Shown in pieces: positions 1-7,360 of a DNA stretch of 16,452 nucleotides. Made by a program: the position numbers and the translations under genes. Position 1 is the stretch's first letter, and every line of letters begins with the position of its first letter. The notes under the pieces were generated by a model. The model ran no database searches. It had not been told where the DNA came from and saw only the letters and a program-made list of their open reading frames with translations. The stretch lies in assembly GCA_017648525.1 (NCBI GenBank), contig JAGCIP010000086.1, positions 1 to 16,452 of the forward strand, written 5' to 3'. The DNA comes from Clostridia bacterium (lineage in GTDB: Bacteria; Bacillota; Clostridia; Christensenellales; Borkfalkiaceae).

Positions 1-725
1 AGGCTGTTAAACAAAATAAAATGTTGAATATCGGTGTATGTAACCGTTATCACAAATCAGTTGAAATGCTCCGTGAATGGGCGGAACAAGGTAAGTTTGG
101 CAATATTTATCACGTATATTGTTCTTTCCGTTCATTCCGTTCTATTCCTGGACTTGGTGGTCCGTTTACAACAAAATCACACTCTGGCGGTGGGGTTTTA
201 ATTGACTGGGGCGTACACTTCCTTGATTTAATTTTATATATTTTAGGTGGCGCAAAATTAAAGAACGTTACTTGTGATGCTTATTGTGAAACCGCAAAAG
301 ATATGCCGAGTTATAAGCATAACGGCATGTGGGCTGAAAACACTTCTGACGTTATTAACGGTACTAACGACGTTGACGACTTTATTAGTGGTTACGTTCG
401 TACTGATAAAGCAAACATTTCTTTTAATGGTGCTTGGGCGCAAAACGTTAATAAAGAAGAAATGTTTGTAGACTTCCTTGGCGACAAGGGTGGTGCTAGA
501 TTAGATTATCGTGGAAAGTTTACTTTCTGGAGTGCTGAAACTTTAGAAGAAATTAAACCTGAATACGATATTCCCGATATGTACACTTGTGAAGATATTG
601 CATTTATCAACTCAATTGAAACGGGGATTAAAGATAAGAACAATATTGAATACGTATTAGAAAGTGCAAAACTTTTAGATGCGCTTTATGAATCTTCTGA
701 AAAGAAAAGCGAGGTAAAATTCTAA
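1..725 (+). CDS. Gfo/Idh/MocA family oxidoreductase, 5' end missing
   Basis: This is the C-terminal part of an NAD(P)-dependent sugar, cyclitol or amino-sugar dehydrogenase of the Gfo/Idh/MocA family. The frame stays open to the left edge: codons from position 3 read AVKQNK before the ATG at 21. The following NIGVCNRYH matches the strand just after the family's EKP region, so the ATG at 21 is internal and the Rossmann half lies outside the window. The substrate-domain signature GGGVLIDWGVHFLDL (about residues 56-70 counted from position 21) carries the conserved His of the family. The preceding IPGLGGPFTTK segment is also typical. The stop overlaps the next start (TAATG, 723-727), so the two are translationally coupled. 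The substrate is unknown. Confidence 0.85.
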   Translation, partial: AVKQNKMLNIGVCNRYHKSVEMLREWAEQGKFGNIYHVYCSFRSFRSIPGLGGPFTTKSHSGGGVLIDWGVHFLDLILYILGGAKLKNVTCDAYCETAKDMPSYKHNGMWAENTSDVINGTNDVDDFISGYVRTDKANISFNGAWAQNVNKEEMFVDFLGDKGGARLDYRGKFTFWSAETLEEIKPEYDIPDMYTCEDIAFINSIETGIKDKNNIEYVLESAKLLDALYESSEKKSEVKF

Positions 726-1570
726 TGAAAACCATAGGCTTTATCGATTATTATATTAGTGAATGGCACGCTAACAATTACGTTGGCTGGTTTAAGGAAG
801 TAAACGAAAAACTTGGTGACGATTTTGTTGTTAAGTATGCTTGGGCGGAAATGGATAAATCTCCGCTTGACGACGTTACTACCGACCAATGGTGCGAAAA
901 GTATGGCGTAACCAAGTGCGATACCATAGAAGAACTTTGTGAAAAGGCTGATTATATTTTAATTCTTTCTCCATCTGACCCTGAAAAACATTTAGGATAC
1001 GCTGAAAAAGCATTAAAATATAAGAAAAACACCTATATTGACAAAACTTTTGCACCTGATTATAAAACTGCAAAAGCAATATTTGATATTGCTGAAAAAT
1101 ACGGCACTAAATTTTTTAGTTCATCTGCATTGCGCTATACAACTGAACTTAATAATTTCAAGAACGTTAAATCAGTTATTACTACCGGTGGTGGTGGAAA
1201 CATGCCTGAATACGTTATTCACCAAATCGAAATGGCTGTTAAGTTGTTAGACGCTAAAGCGCTTGAAATTAAGGTTGAAAAAGTTGGTGAAAGTCAATAT
1301 ATTTCTAACGTTAAATTTAGTGACGATAAACAAGCGTCAATTGTATTCTCACCTAGCAATCCTTTTGCCGTGATAACTCAAAGTGAAGATGGCGAAGCGG
1401 GATATGCAAAAGCAGAATCTGACTTCTTTAAAGGGTTATTAGAAGATATTTTGCGCTTCTATAATACGGGCGTAACGTCTTTTGACGTGAACCAAACGCT
1501 TGAAGTTATGAAAGTGCGTGAAGGCGTTATTAAAGGAATGGATAATTGCGGGGCTTGGATTAAGTTATGA
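725..1570 (+). CDS. Divergent Gfo/Idh/MocA-like oxidoreductase
   Basis: This 281-aa protein has the overall layout of a Gfo/Idh/MocA dehydrogenase but is short for the family (usually 330-400 aa). The N-terminus starts with a beta strand (MKTIGFIDYY) and lacks the GxGxxG dinucleotide loop. The segment ADYILILSPSDPEKHLGYAEKAL (residues 75-97) matches the family strand that leads to the active site. The EKP motif is replaced by DKT (106-108), which keeps the central lysine, K107. H166 in YVIHQIEMAVKLL may take the place of the usual catalytic His. It starts inside the stop of the upstream gene and overlaps the next gene by ATGA (1567-1570), so it belongs to the same operon. It may be a low-affinity cofactor enzyme or a partner subunit of its neighbours. 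The family call is moderate and the function unknown. Confidence 0.7.
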   Translation: MKTIGFIDYYISEWHANNYVGWFKEVNEKLGDDFVVKYAWAEMDKSPLDDVTTDQWCEKYGVTKCDTIEELCEKADYILILSPSDPEKHLGYAEKALKYKKNTYIDKTFAPDYKTAKAIFDIAEKYGTKFFSSSALRYTTELNNFKNVKSVITTGGGGNMPEYVIHQIEMAVKLLDAKALEIKVEKVGESQYISNVKFSDDKQASIVFSPSNPFAVITQSEDGEAGYAKAESDFFKGLLEDILRFYNTGVTSFDVNQTLEVMKVREGVIKGMDNCGAWIKL

Positions 1571-2580
1571 ATAAACTAAAGGTCGCTATAATAGGTTGTG
1601 GTAGAATTTCCGTAATGCATCTCGTATCACTTGCACAGTTTGACGACGTTGAGTTGGTTGCGTGCTGTGATATTAAAAAGGATAGGGCGGATGCTGTTGC
1701 TGAAAAATACGGCGTTAAAGCATACTATGATTATGAAGAAATGTTTGCTAAAGAGCAACTTGATGCAATTCATATATGCTTACCGCATTATTTACATAGT
1801 AAAGTCGCTTGTTATGCTTTTAATTGCGGTGTTAACGTTATTACCGAAAAACCGATGGATATTGATTACGAGAGTGCGGAAAAAGCCGTTGCTCTTGCAA
1901 AAGAAAAAGGTGTTTTATTCGGTGTAATTTCACAATGCCGTTACAATAACTCTGCAAAACTCGTTAAAAAGGTCGTTGAAAGCGGAAAATTAGGAAAGAT
2001 TATCTCCGTTCGTTCTATACTTACTTGGGCAAGACCTGACGACTATTATTCGGATAGCGACTGGAAAGGTACTTGGGATAAAGAAGGTGGCGGAGTTCTA
2101 ATTGACCAAGCAATACACTCTTTAGACTTAGTTAACTGGATAGTTAATAGCGATATTAAATCTATGTCTTGCTTTATGGCAAACCGTGGACACTCTGCAG
2201 TTTCCGTTGAAGACGTTACCGAAGGTTTAATCGTTTATGAATCTGGAACTAAATATTGTTTCTATTTCACTAACAATTACGGCTTTGATGAACCTATTGA
2301 AATCAAGTTGTATTGTGAAAACGGTAAGGTTACCTTTGGTTATGACGACGCTATAATTGAATACAACGATGGAACGAAAGAAGAAGCCCATCAAGATACT
2401 AATACTACCGAATATGAAGGTGGTAAAGACTACTGGGGGTTCCAACACGTTCGTCAATTAAGACAGTTCTATAACGCTTTACAAAAGATTGAACCGCTTG
2501 ATATTAGCGGTGAAGAAGCGCTTAAAACTCATAAAATTATAATGGATTTATATAAACTTGGTAGGGAGAATATGTTATGA
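1567..2580 (+). CDS. Gfo/Idh/MocA family oxidoreductase
   Basis: This is a full-length, canonical 337-aa NAD(P)-dependent dehydrogenase. The Rossmann loop is VAIIGCGRIS (residues 6-15) and the acidic residue D35 after the second strand (VACCD) suggests NAD preference. The EKP motif is at 94-96, with K95 as the usual catalytic lysine. The substrate domain has GGGVLIDQAIHSLDL (174-188), with H184 as the expected catalytic His. Family members oxidise or reduce a hydroxyl of a sugar, inositol or uronate. The start overlaps the previous stop (ATGA) and the end overlaps the next start (ATGA 2577-2580), so it is tightly coupled to both neighbours. The substrate cannot be assigned, but the coupling to a TIM-barrel isomerase-like enzyme is typical of inositol-like or keto-sugar pathways. 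Confidence 0.93.
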   Translation: MNKLKVAIIGCGRISVMHLVSLAQFDDVELVACCDIKKDRADAVAEKYGVKAYYDYEEMFAKEQLDAIHICLPHYLHSKVACYAFNCGVNVITEKPMDIDYESAEKAVALAKEKGVLFGVISQCRYNNSAKLVKKVVESGKLGKIISVRSILTWARPDDYYSDSDWKGTWDKEGGGVLIDQAIHSLDLVNWIVNSDIKSMSCFMANRGHSAVSVEDVTEGLIVYESGTKYCFYFTNNYGFDEPIEIKLYCENGKVTFGYDDAIIEYNDGTKEEAHQDTNTTEYEGGKDYWGFQHVRQLRQFYNALQKIEPLDISGEEALKTHKIIMDLYKLGRENML

Positions 2581-3422
2581 AACTCGGAGTTATAACCGAT
2601 TGTTTTAAGAAATCACATTTTGAAGGTATAAAGATTGCCTCGAAACTTGGGCTTAACGGCGTTCAAATTTATGCAACGACTGGTGAGTTTAGTGCGGAAA
2701 CCTTATCTTGTGAAGACAAGGCAAAGTACAAAGAATTATTAAAGCAAGAAAATTTGGTTGTTAGTGCTTTATGTGGTGATATGGGTGGCTATGGCTTTGA
2801 AATAGAAGAAGACAATGCTGAACGTATAGAAAAAACCAAGCGCATTATTGACCTTGCAGTTGAGTTTGGCACGTCCGTTGTTACTACTCACATAGGCGTT
2901 ATTCCTGATGATAAGTCAAATCCAAGATATAACGTTATGCTTTCTGCTTTAACCGAATGTGGTATTTACGCAAAGGAAAAGGGCGTGACTTTGGCAATTG
3001 AAACCGGCCCTGAAAAAGCAAAGACCCTTTTGGCATTTCTTAAAGACACTAAAGGTGGCGTAGGTGTAAATTTAGACCCTGCAAACTTTACTATGGTTAC
3101 TGGGCAAGATGCGGTTGAAGCCGTTTATCTATTAAAAGATTATATCGTACACACACATCTTAAAGACGGTAAAATGTTAGACAAAAATCAAGATCCGACT
3201 GACGTTTATCATGCTTTTGCCGTTGGTGGTGTGGACGCTTTAAACGCTTGTGAAGGTTTTAAGGAACTTCCCATAGGCGAAGGAGACGTTGACTGGATTA
3301 ATTATATTAAGGCGTTGAATGATATTGGATACGACGGATTTTTAACAGTAGAACGTGAAACGGGTGATGACCCTGAAAGCGATATTGTTCTTGCTGTAAA
3401 TTACATTAAAAAATTAATTTAA
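2577..3422 (+). CDS. Sugar phosphate isomerase/epimerase family TIM-barrel enzyme
   Basis: This 281-aa protein belongs to the xylose-isomerase-like TIM-barrel family (AP endonuclease 2 fold; relatives include IolE, IolI, hydroxypyruvate isomerase and keto-sugar epimerases). It likely binds a divalent metal through E142 (LAIETGPE), D167 (GVNLDPAN), H192/H194 (VHTHLKDG) and E259 (LTVERE), the four positions expected for the family. GEGDVDW (234-240) is the usual segment near the C-terminal strand. It is the last gene of the four-gene coupled run, overlapping the upstream gene by ATGA. A dehydrogenase plus such an enzyme often oxidises a sugar and then isomerises or eliminates from the keto product. 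The exact reaction is not readable. Confidence 0.88.
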   Translation: MKLGVITDCFKKSHFEGIKIASKLGLNGVQIYATTGEFSAETLSCEDKAKYKELLKQENLVVSALCGDMGGYGFEIEEDNAERIEKTKRIIDLAVEFGTSVVTTHIGVIPDDKSNPRYNVMLSALTECGIYAKEKGVTLAIETGPEKAKTLLAFLKDTKGGVGVNLDPANFTMVTGQDAVEAVYLLKDYIVHTHLKDGKMLDKNQDPTDVYHAFAVGGVDALNACEGFKELPIGEGDVDWINYIKALNDIGYDGFLTVERETGDDPESDIVLAVNYIKKLI

Positions 3423-3441
3423 TTTCAGACGTAAGAGAGAG

Positions 3442-3485
3442 GTAAATTATTGTTTTTTTAAAGCAATAATTTACATCTTTTAATA
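3442..3485 (+). terminator. Possible terminator after the first oxidoreductase operon
   Basis: An 11-bp perfect inverted repeat (3442-3452 with 3464-3474, GTAAATTATTG arm) surrounds a T-rich loop and starts 20 nt after the stop at 3422. The downstream tract is T-rich but not a clean run (ATCTTTTAATATT), and the stem is AT-rich. It may be a weak or partial terminator, or a processing hairpin that lowers expression of the distal genes. Confidence 0.5.
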
Positions 3486-3507
3486 TTATAAGTTTTTTGG
3501 AGCATAT

Positions 3508-3612
3508 ATGAAGTACGAAAAACCATTAATTATTTTTATGGCTTTAAGCGATAAAAACGTTTTGTCGGAATCTGGTGATGATTACGAAAATTATCCACCT
3601 GATTGGCTATAA
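3508..3612 (+). CDS. Possible 34-aa small protein (YEKP type)
   Basis: A short frame starts at ATG 3508 behind GGAG (3499-3502) and ends at TAA 3610-3612. The product begins MKYEKPLIIFMALSD and ends in an acidic, aromatic tail (SGDDYENYPPDWL). It has no transmembrane segment or signal peptide and no cysteine. From memory, small clostridial proteins with an N-terminal YEKP motif followed by hydrophobic residues and an acidic, Gly/Ser-rich tail are common and uncharacterised; I could not verify this by search. It lies between a hairpin and the next oxidoreductase gene, in the same direction. It could be a real small protein, a peptide precursor or a chance frame. Confidence 0.45.
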   Translation: MKYEKPLIIFMALSDKNVLSESGDDYENYPPDWL

Positions 3613-3640
3613 TATTTTTTATTTATAAAGGAGATTGTAG

Positions 3641-4834
3641 ATGAAAACATTAAATTACGCACTAATAGGGACAGGCGGAAGAGGAAATTGGTTGTTAGAT
3701 TCAATGGCGGAAGTAGAGTCGGTGTGTTGTGTCGCTGTGTGTGATGAATATAAAGACAAAGCGGAAAAAACGGCTGAAAAGTTAGAAAAAAACGCAGGAT
3801 TTCGTCCTACGGTATACACTTGCTATAAAGAGTGCATAAGCAAAGAGCAACTAGACTTTATTATAGTAGCAACTGCTTGGCACGCTCATTTAGAAATAAC
3901 AATGTACGCAATGGATAAAGGCATTGCCGTTGGGTGTGAAGTAGGCGGAGCATATAGCATACATAGTTTATGGGAACTCGTTAGGAAATACGAGCAAACA
4001 AAAACCCCAGTTATGCTCTTGGAAAACGCTTGCTATTCAAGGATAAAATTATTAACGCTTAACTTAAAGAGATTAGGATTGCTTGGTGAAATAGTTAATT
4101 TAGAAGGAGCATATCGCCACGACCTTAGAGAAGAAGTAGCAAACGGTGAAAAGAATAGACATTACCGTTTAAGACAGTATAAACATAGAAATACAGAGAA
4201 CTACCCAACACACGAAATAGGACCTATCGCAAAACTAATAGATATAAACTGCGGGAATAGATTTTTATCGCTATATTCAATCGCATCAAAGTCAAGGGGT
4301 ATTCAAGAGTACGTTAATAGCAGAAATATCGAAAGTCTAAAAGGAGTGGAGTTTAATCAAGGCGACGTAATATCAACTTTAATAAAATGTCAAAATGGCG
4401 AAACGGTTACTATACATTTAGACACAACGTTGCCAAGATTTTACGCACGTGGATTTTTAGCACAAGGCACGAAAGGGTTGGTAAGCGAAGATTTACAAGC
4501 AGTATATTTTGACGACGTGAATAGAAAGGAAGAATCTTTCTGGCACGAAAATTATAATAATATAAACGAATATTATGAAAAGTATGAACATCCCGTATGG
4601 CAAGGATATGACCCGAGCAAGGGTGGACACGGTGGAATAGACGTGTTGACTTTGCGTGCATTTGTAAAGGCGGTAAGGGACGGCAAGGAAATGCCGATAG
4701 ACGTTTACGATATGGCAACTTGGATGGCAATATCAGTATTATCAGAAGAATCGTTAGCAACAGGGCAACCTGTATATTTCCCCGATTTTACTGACGGTAA
4801 ATGGATGTTTAGAACTAATGAGTTTGAAAAGTAA
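3641..4834 (+). CDS. GH109-like Gfo/Idh/MocA protein
   Basis: This 397-aa protein has an N-terminal NAD-binding loop, ALIGTGGRG (residues 7-15). The EKP position reads CEVGGA (99-104). Three further segments, LLENACY (126-132), EGAYRHDLRE (155-164) and NYPTHEIGP (187-195), resemble glycoside hydrolase family 109 as I recall it. GH109 enzymes cleave glycosides by NAD-dependent oxidation at C3, elimination and re-reduction, and the founding activity is alpha-N-acetylgalactosaminidase. Classical GH109 proteins are often exported; this one has no signal peptide and would act in the cytoplasm. The start is set by AAAGGAG (3627-3633) seven bases before the ATG. Compared with the first operon it uses AGA/AGG and ATA codons much more. 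The exact glycoside is unknown, and a simple dehydrogenase role is also possible. Confidence 0.82.
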   Translation: MKTLNYALIGTGGRGNWLLDSMAEVESVCCVAVCDEYKDKAEKTAEKLEKNAGFRPTVYTCYKECISKEQLDFIIVATAWHAHLEITMYAMDKGIAVGCEVGGAYSIHSLWELVRKYEQTKTPVMLLENACYSRIKLLTLNLKRLGLLGEIVNLEGAYRHDLREEVANGEKNRHYRLRQYKHRNTENYPTHEIGPIAKLIDINCGNRFLSLYSIASKSRGIQEYVNSRNIESLKGVEFNQGDVISTLIKCQNGETVTIHLDTTLPRFYARGFLAQGTKGLVSEDLQAVYFDDVNRKEESFWHENYNNINEYYEKYEHPVWQGYDPSKGGHGGIDVLTLRAFVKAVRDGKEMPIDVYDMATWMAISVLSEESLATGQPVYFPDFTDGKWMFRTNEFEK

Positions 4835-4879
4835 AACAAAACTATAGTTAAACACTTGATTTAAATGAAAAAAAGAGTT

Positions 4880-4889
4880 ACCATATGGT
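4880..4889. repeat. 10-bp palindrome ACCATATGGT
   Basis: A perfect 10-bp palindrome lies in the 82-nt gap between the GH109-like and amidohydrolase genes, 15 nt before the ribosome binding site. It could be an operator half-site pair. No second copy was seen by eye, so a chance occurrence is likely. Confidence 0.2.
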
Positions 4890-4916
4890 TTGCATAAATA
4901 CTTAAGGAGTTTAACA

Positions 4917-5804
4917 ATGAAGATATACGACATGCATATTCACGCAAAAGCAACGGACGTTACGCCAGATTTGCTTTTGGAAAAGATGGATAACGCCGGG
5001 GTGTTTGGTGGAGCAGTATTCTCAAATAGGCCCATTGAAATTGGAAAGACCGGTACGGATTTTAAAAACCGCATAGAAGAAGTTTTTGATTGGAGTAAAG
5101 ACCACGAAGATAGAATTTTCCCCGTTTTGTGGATTCACCCGTACGAAAAAGACGCTATTAGAAATGTGCGTATAGCCGTAGATATGGGGATTAAAGCGTT
5201 TAAGATTATTTGCAACAATTTTTATGCTTATGAAAGAAAATCTATTAAGCTTTTAGAGGAAATTGCAAAGCATAATAAACCGGTAATTTTTCACTCTGGA
5301 ATTTTATGGAACGGAGGAGAAACTTCAAGATATAATCGGCCCGCAAACTTTGAAAAGTTGATAGAGATTGATAATTTAACTTTTTCTTTAGGACATTGTT
5401 CTTGGCCGTGGATTGACGAGTGTATTGCGCTTTACGGCAAGTTCTTAAACGCAACGACGACGGGCGCAAATACCGAAATGTTTTTTGATATTACCCCAGG
5501 AACTCCCGTTATATACAGGGAAGAACTTTTGTTTAAACTATTTAACGTTGGTTACGACGTGCCTAATAATATTATGTTTGGCACGGATAATAGAGCGGAT
5601 ACTTATAACTCGGTTTGGGCTCAAAAGTGGATAACTCTTGATAACTCAATTTACGAAAAACTAGGCGTTCCCGAGTGTATTAAGCAAAAGATTTATTGTG
5701 ATAATTTCTTGAGATTTTTTGGGCTAAAAGATAAGGATTTTGAGCATATCAGCCCTGTGTCAGACCAAGACAATGCTTGGTCGTTAGACAATTATAAACA
5801 ATAA
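4917..5804 (+). CDS. Metal-dependent amidohydrolase-fold enzyme
   Basis: This 295-aa TIM-barrel protein is of the amidohydrolase-2 type, whose members hydrolyse or decarboxylate ring and lactone substrates. Expected metal ligands are visible: DMHIH (residues 5-9, with H7 and H9), H126 (VIFHSG), H160 (LGHCSW) and D224 (FGTDNR). An in-frame TTG at 4890 would add nine residues, but AAGGAG at 4904-4909 sits 7 nt before ATG 4917 and lies inside that extension, so ATG 4917 is the start. It follows the GH109-like gene by 82 nt with no terminator and is probably co-transcribed. In this setting it could hydrolyse a lactone or an aglycone released by the oxidoreductases. That is inference. Confidence 0.87.
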   Translation: MKIYDMHIHAKATDVTPDLLLEKMDNAGVFGGAVFSNRPIEIGKTGTDFKNRIEEVFDWSKDHEDRIFPVLWIHPYEKDAIRNVRIAVDMGIKAFKIICNNFYAYERKSIKLLEEIAKHNKPVIFHSGILWNGGETSRYNRPANFEKLIEIDNLTFSLGHCSWPWIDECIALYGKFLNATTTGANTEMFFDITPGTPVIYREELLFKLFNVGYDVPNNIMFGTDNRADTYNSVWAQKWITLDNSIYEKLGVPECIKQKIYCDNFLRFFGLKDKDFEHISPVSDQDNAWSLDNYKQ

Positions 5805-5886
5805 TTGTTTTGAATATCACAACCATAAAATTGTGTGGTTAAATAAAACATAGAACTAACTGCCGATATTGATTAGGGAGTATAAA

Positions 5887-7263
5887 ATGACTGCGTCTAT
5901 AAACAAAGTGGAAATGGATTTAACAACAGGCTCAATTTTTAAAAAGTTGATAATTTATGCCATTCCGTTTATGATTACAAACATCTTGCAAACTTTGTTT
6001 AACACTATGGATATTGCCGTGCTGGGTATATTTTGTGGAGATGAGGCGGTTGGAGCAGTTGGCGCTAATGCTGCTTTTACGGCTTTAGTGGTTACTCTTT
6101 TCGTCAGCTTTTCGACGGGCGCAAACGCAGTTTTAGCAAAGTACGTTGGGGCAAAGGACAAAGAAAGCGCAAGAAGAACGGTTGGCACGTCTATTTTGCT
6201 TTCTCCCATTTTAGGCGTAATTTTAATATTAATAGGCGTTCCGTTAGTGCCGACATTTTTAAGATTGGTAGATTGTACCCCAGAACTTATACCTATGGCA
6301 ACAACCTATTGCAGAATTTATTTTTTGGGGATGCCGGTTACCTTGCTTTACAACTTTTGCGCATCAATATTGCGTGCGGTTGGTGATACTAAAAGACCGC
6401 TTATATTCTTAACGATAGGCGGTGTGCTAAACGTTTTGCTTAACGTGTTTTTTGTCGCCGTATTTAAAATGACGGTAGAGGGCGTTGCGCTTGCAACCAT
6501 AATTTCTCAAGCCGTTTCCGCAATTTTATGTTTGATGGTAATGATTAAGGGCAACGGGTACGGCGTGCTTGAAGTTAAGTACTTAAAAATTTATAAAAAG
6601 CAGTTAAAGGAAATTACTCAAATAGGTGTTCCTACGGGGTTGCAGAGTATAATTTTAAGTATTTCTAACGTTTTTATTCAATCTGCTATAAATTCGTTTG
6701 GAGTGCCGGGAACGAGTGGAAATACCGCAGCAACACAATTTGATAGCATTATAAGCCAAGTAGGATTGGCTATTGCTATGTCGTCAATGGCGTTCGTAAG
6801 CCAGAACGTAGGAGCAAAAGATGCGGAAAGAGTTAAAAAATCTATAATCTATGGGGTGTGCTTAACCGCAATGATTTGCTCTGGATTGGCATTAACGTTA
6901 GTTGTTTTTTCTCATTTCTTTTGCGGACTTATTGCTCACGAGAAAGAAGTTATTGAGTTTGCTGTAATGAGAATATGGGTTATAGCGCCGTCTTACGTCA
7001 TTTTTTATGTAGGAGAAGTGTTGGCGTATTCGTTAAGGGGAATGGGGAGACCTGTTATTTCTTTAGTAATAAATATCATTAGTTCGTTCGTGCTTAGAAC
7101 GGCTTGTTTAGAAATACTGATGTCGGTTTGGCGTTCTTTCCCTGCTATATTCCTTTCTTATTCTATTACTTGGTTGATAAATTTAGCTGTATTTACTTGC
7201 ATAATTCCAAGCGTGTATAAAAAGGTCAAGAGGGAAATACAAAGTGAGCAATGCTCAATATAA
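5887..7263 (+). CDS. MATE family multidrug/metabolite efflux transporter
   Basis: This 458-aa polytopic membrane protein belongs to the MATE family, which exports organic cations, drugs or metabolites in exchange for Na+ or H+. About twelve hydrophobic segments are visible in two related halves. The first half begins with the typical IYAIPFMITNILQTLFNTMD and contains the loop LRAVGDTKRPL; the second has the related LRGMGRPVISL. An in-frame TTG at 5869 is a possible upstream start, but AGGGAG at 5875-5880 is placed 6 nt before ATG 5887, which is therefore preferred. It lies 82 nt behind the amidohydrolase and ends before a strong bidirectional terminator, so it is likely the last gene of the cluster. 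It may export an aglycone or toxic by-product of the pathway, but that is only suggested by position. Confidence 0.94.
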   Translation: MTASINKVEMDLTTGSIFKKLIIYAIPFMITNILQTLFNTMDIAVLGIFCGDEAVGAVGANAAFTALVVTLFVSFSTGANAVLAKYVGAKDKESARRTVGTSILLSPILGVILILIGVPLVPTFLRLVDCTPELIPMATTYCRIYFLGMPVTLLYNFCASILRAVGDTKRPLIFLTIGGVLNVLLNVFFVAVFKMTVEGVALATIISQAVSAILCLMVMIKGNGYGVLEVKYLKIYKKQLKEITQIGVPTGLQSIILSISNVFIQSAINSFGVPGTSGNTAATQFDSIISQVGLAIAMSSMAFVSQNVGAKDAERVKKSIIYGVCLTAMICSGLALTLVVFSHFFCGLIAHEKEVIEFAVMRIWVIAPSYVIFYVGEVLAYSLRGMGRPVISLVINIISSFVLRTACLEILMSVWRSFPAIFLSYSITWLINLAVFTCIIPSVYKKVKREIQSEQCSI

Positions 7264-7304
7264 AAGCATAAAAACGCAAGTTTTATAATTATAAAATGTA
7301 AAAA

Positions 7305-7342
7305 AGCCCGCCATATTTTGTTTTTTCAAAATATGGCGGGCT
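7305..7342. terminator. Bidirectional terminator between convergent genes
   Basis: A 16-bp perfect stem (7305-7320 with 7327-7342, AGCCCGCCATATTTTG arm) has a six-T loop. It is followed by a T-rich tract on the + strand and preceded by AAAAA at 7301-7305, which gives a U-run on the - strand. It serves both the MATE gene and the leftward acyl-CoA synthetase gene. Just upstream, 7281-7296 is a perfect 16-bp AT palindrome (TTTTATAATTATAAAA) of unknown role. Confidence 0.93.
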
Positions 7343-7360
7343 GTAATTTTTATTGTTTTA

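Noticed and set aside
4890..4916. TTG start giving a nine-residue longer amidohydrolase
   Set aside because: The extension contains the AAGGAG ribosome binding site that fits ATG 4917, and the family's DMHIH motif normally lies within the first ten residues.
5869..5886. TTG start giving a longer MATE protein
   Set aside because: AGGGAG at 5875-5880 lies inside the extension and is correctly spaced for ATG 5887.
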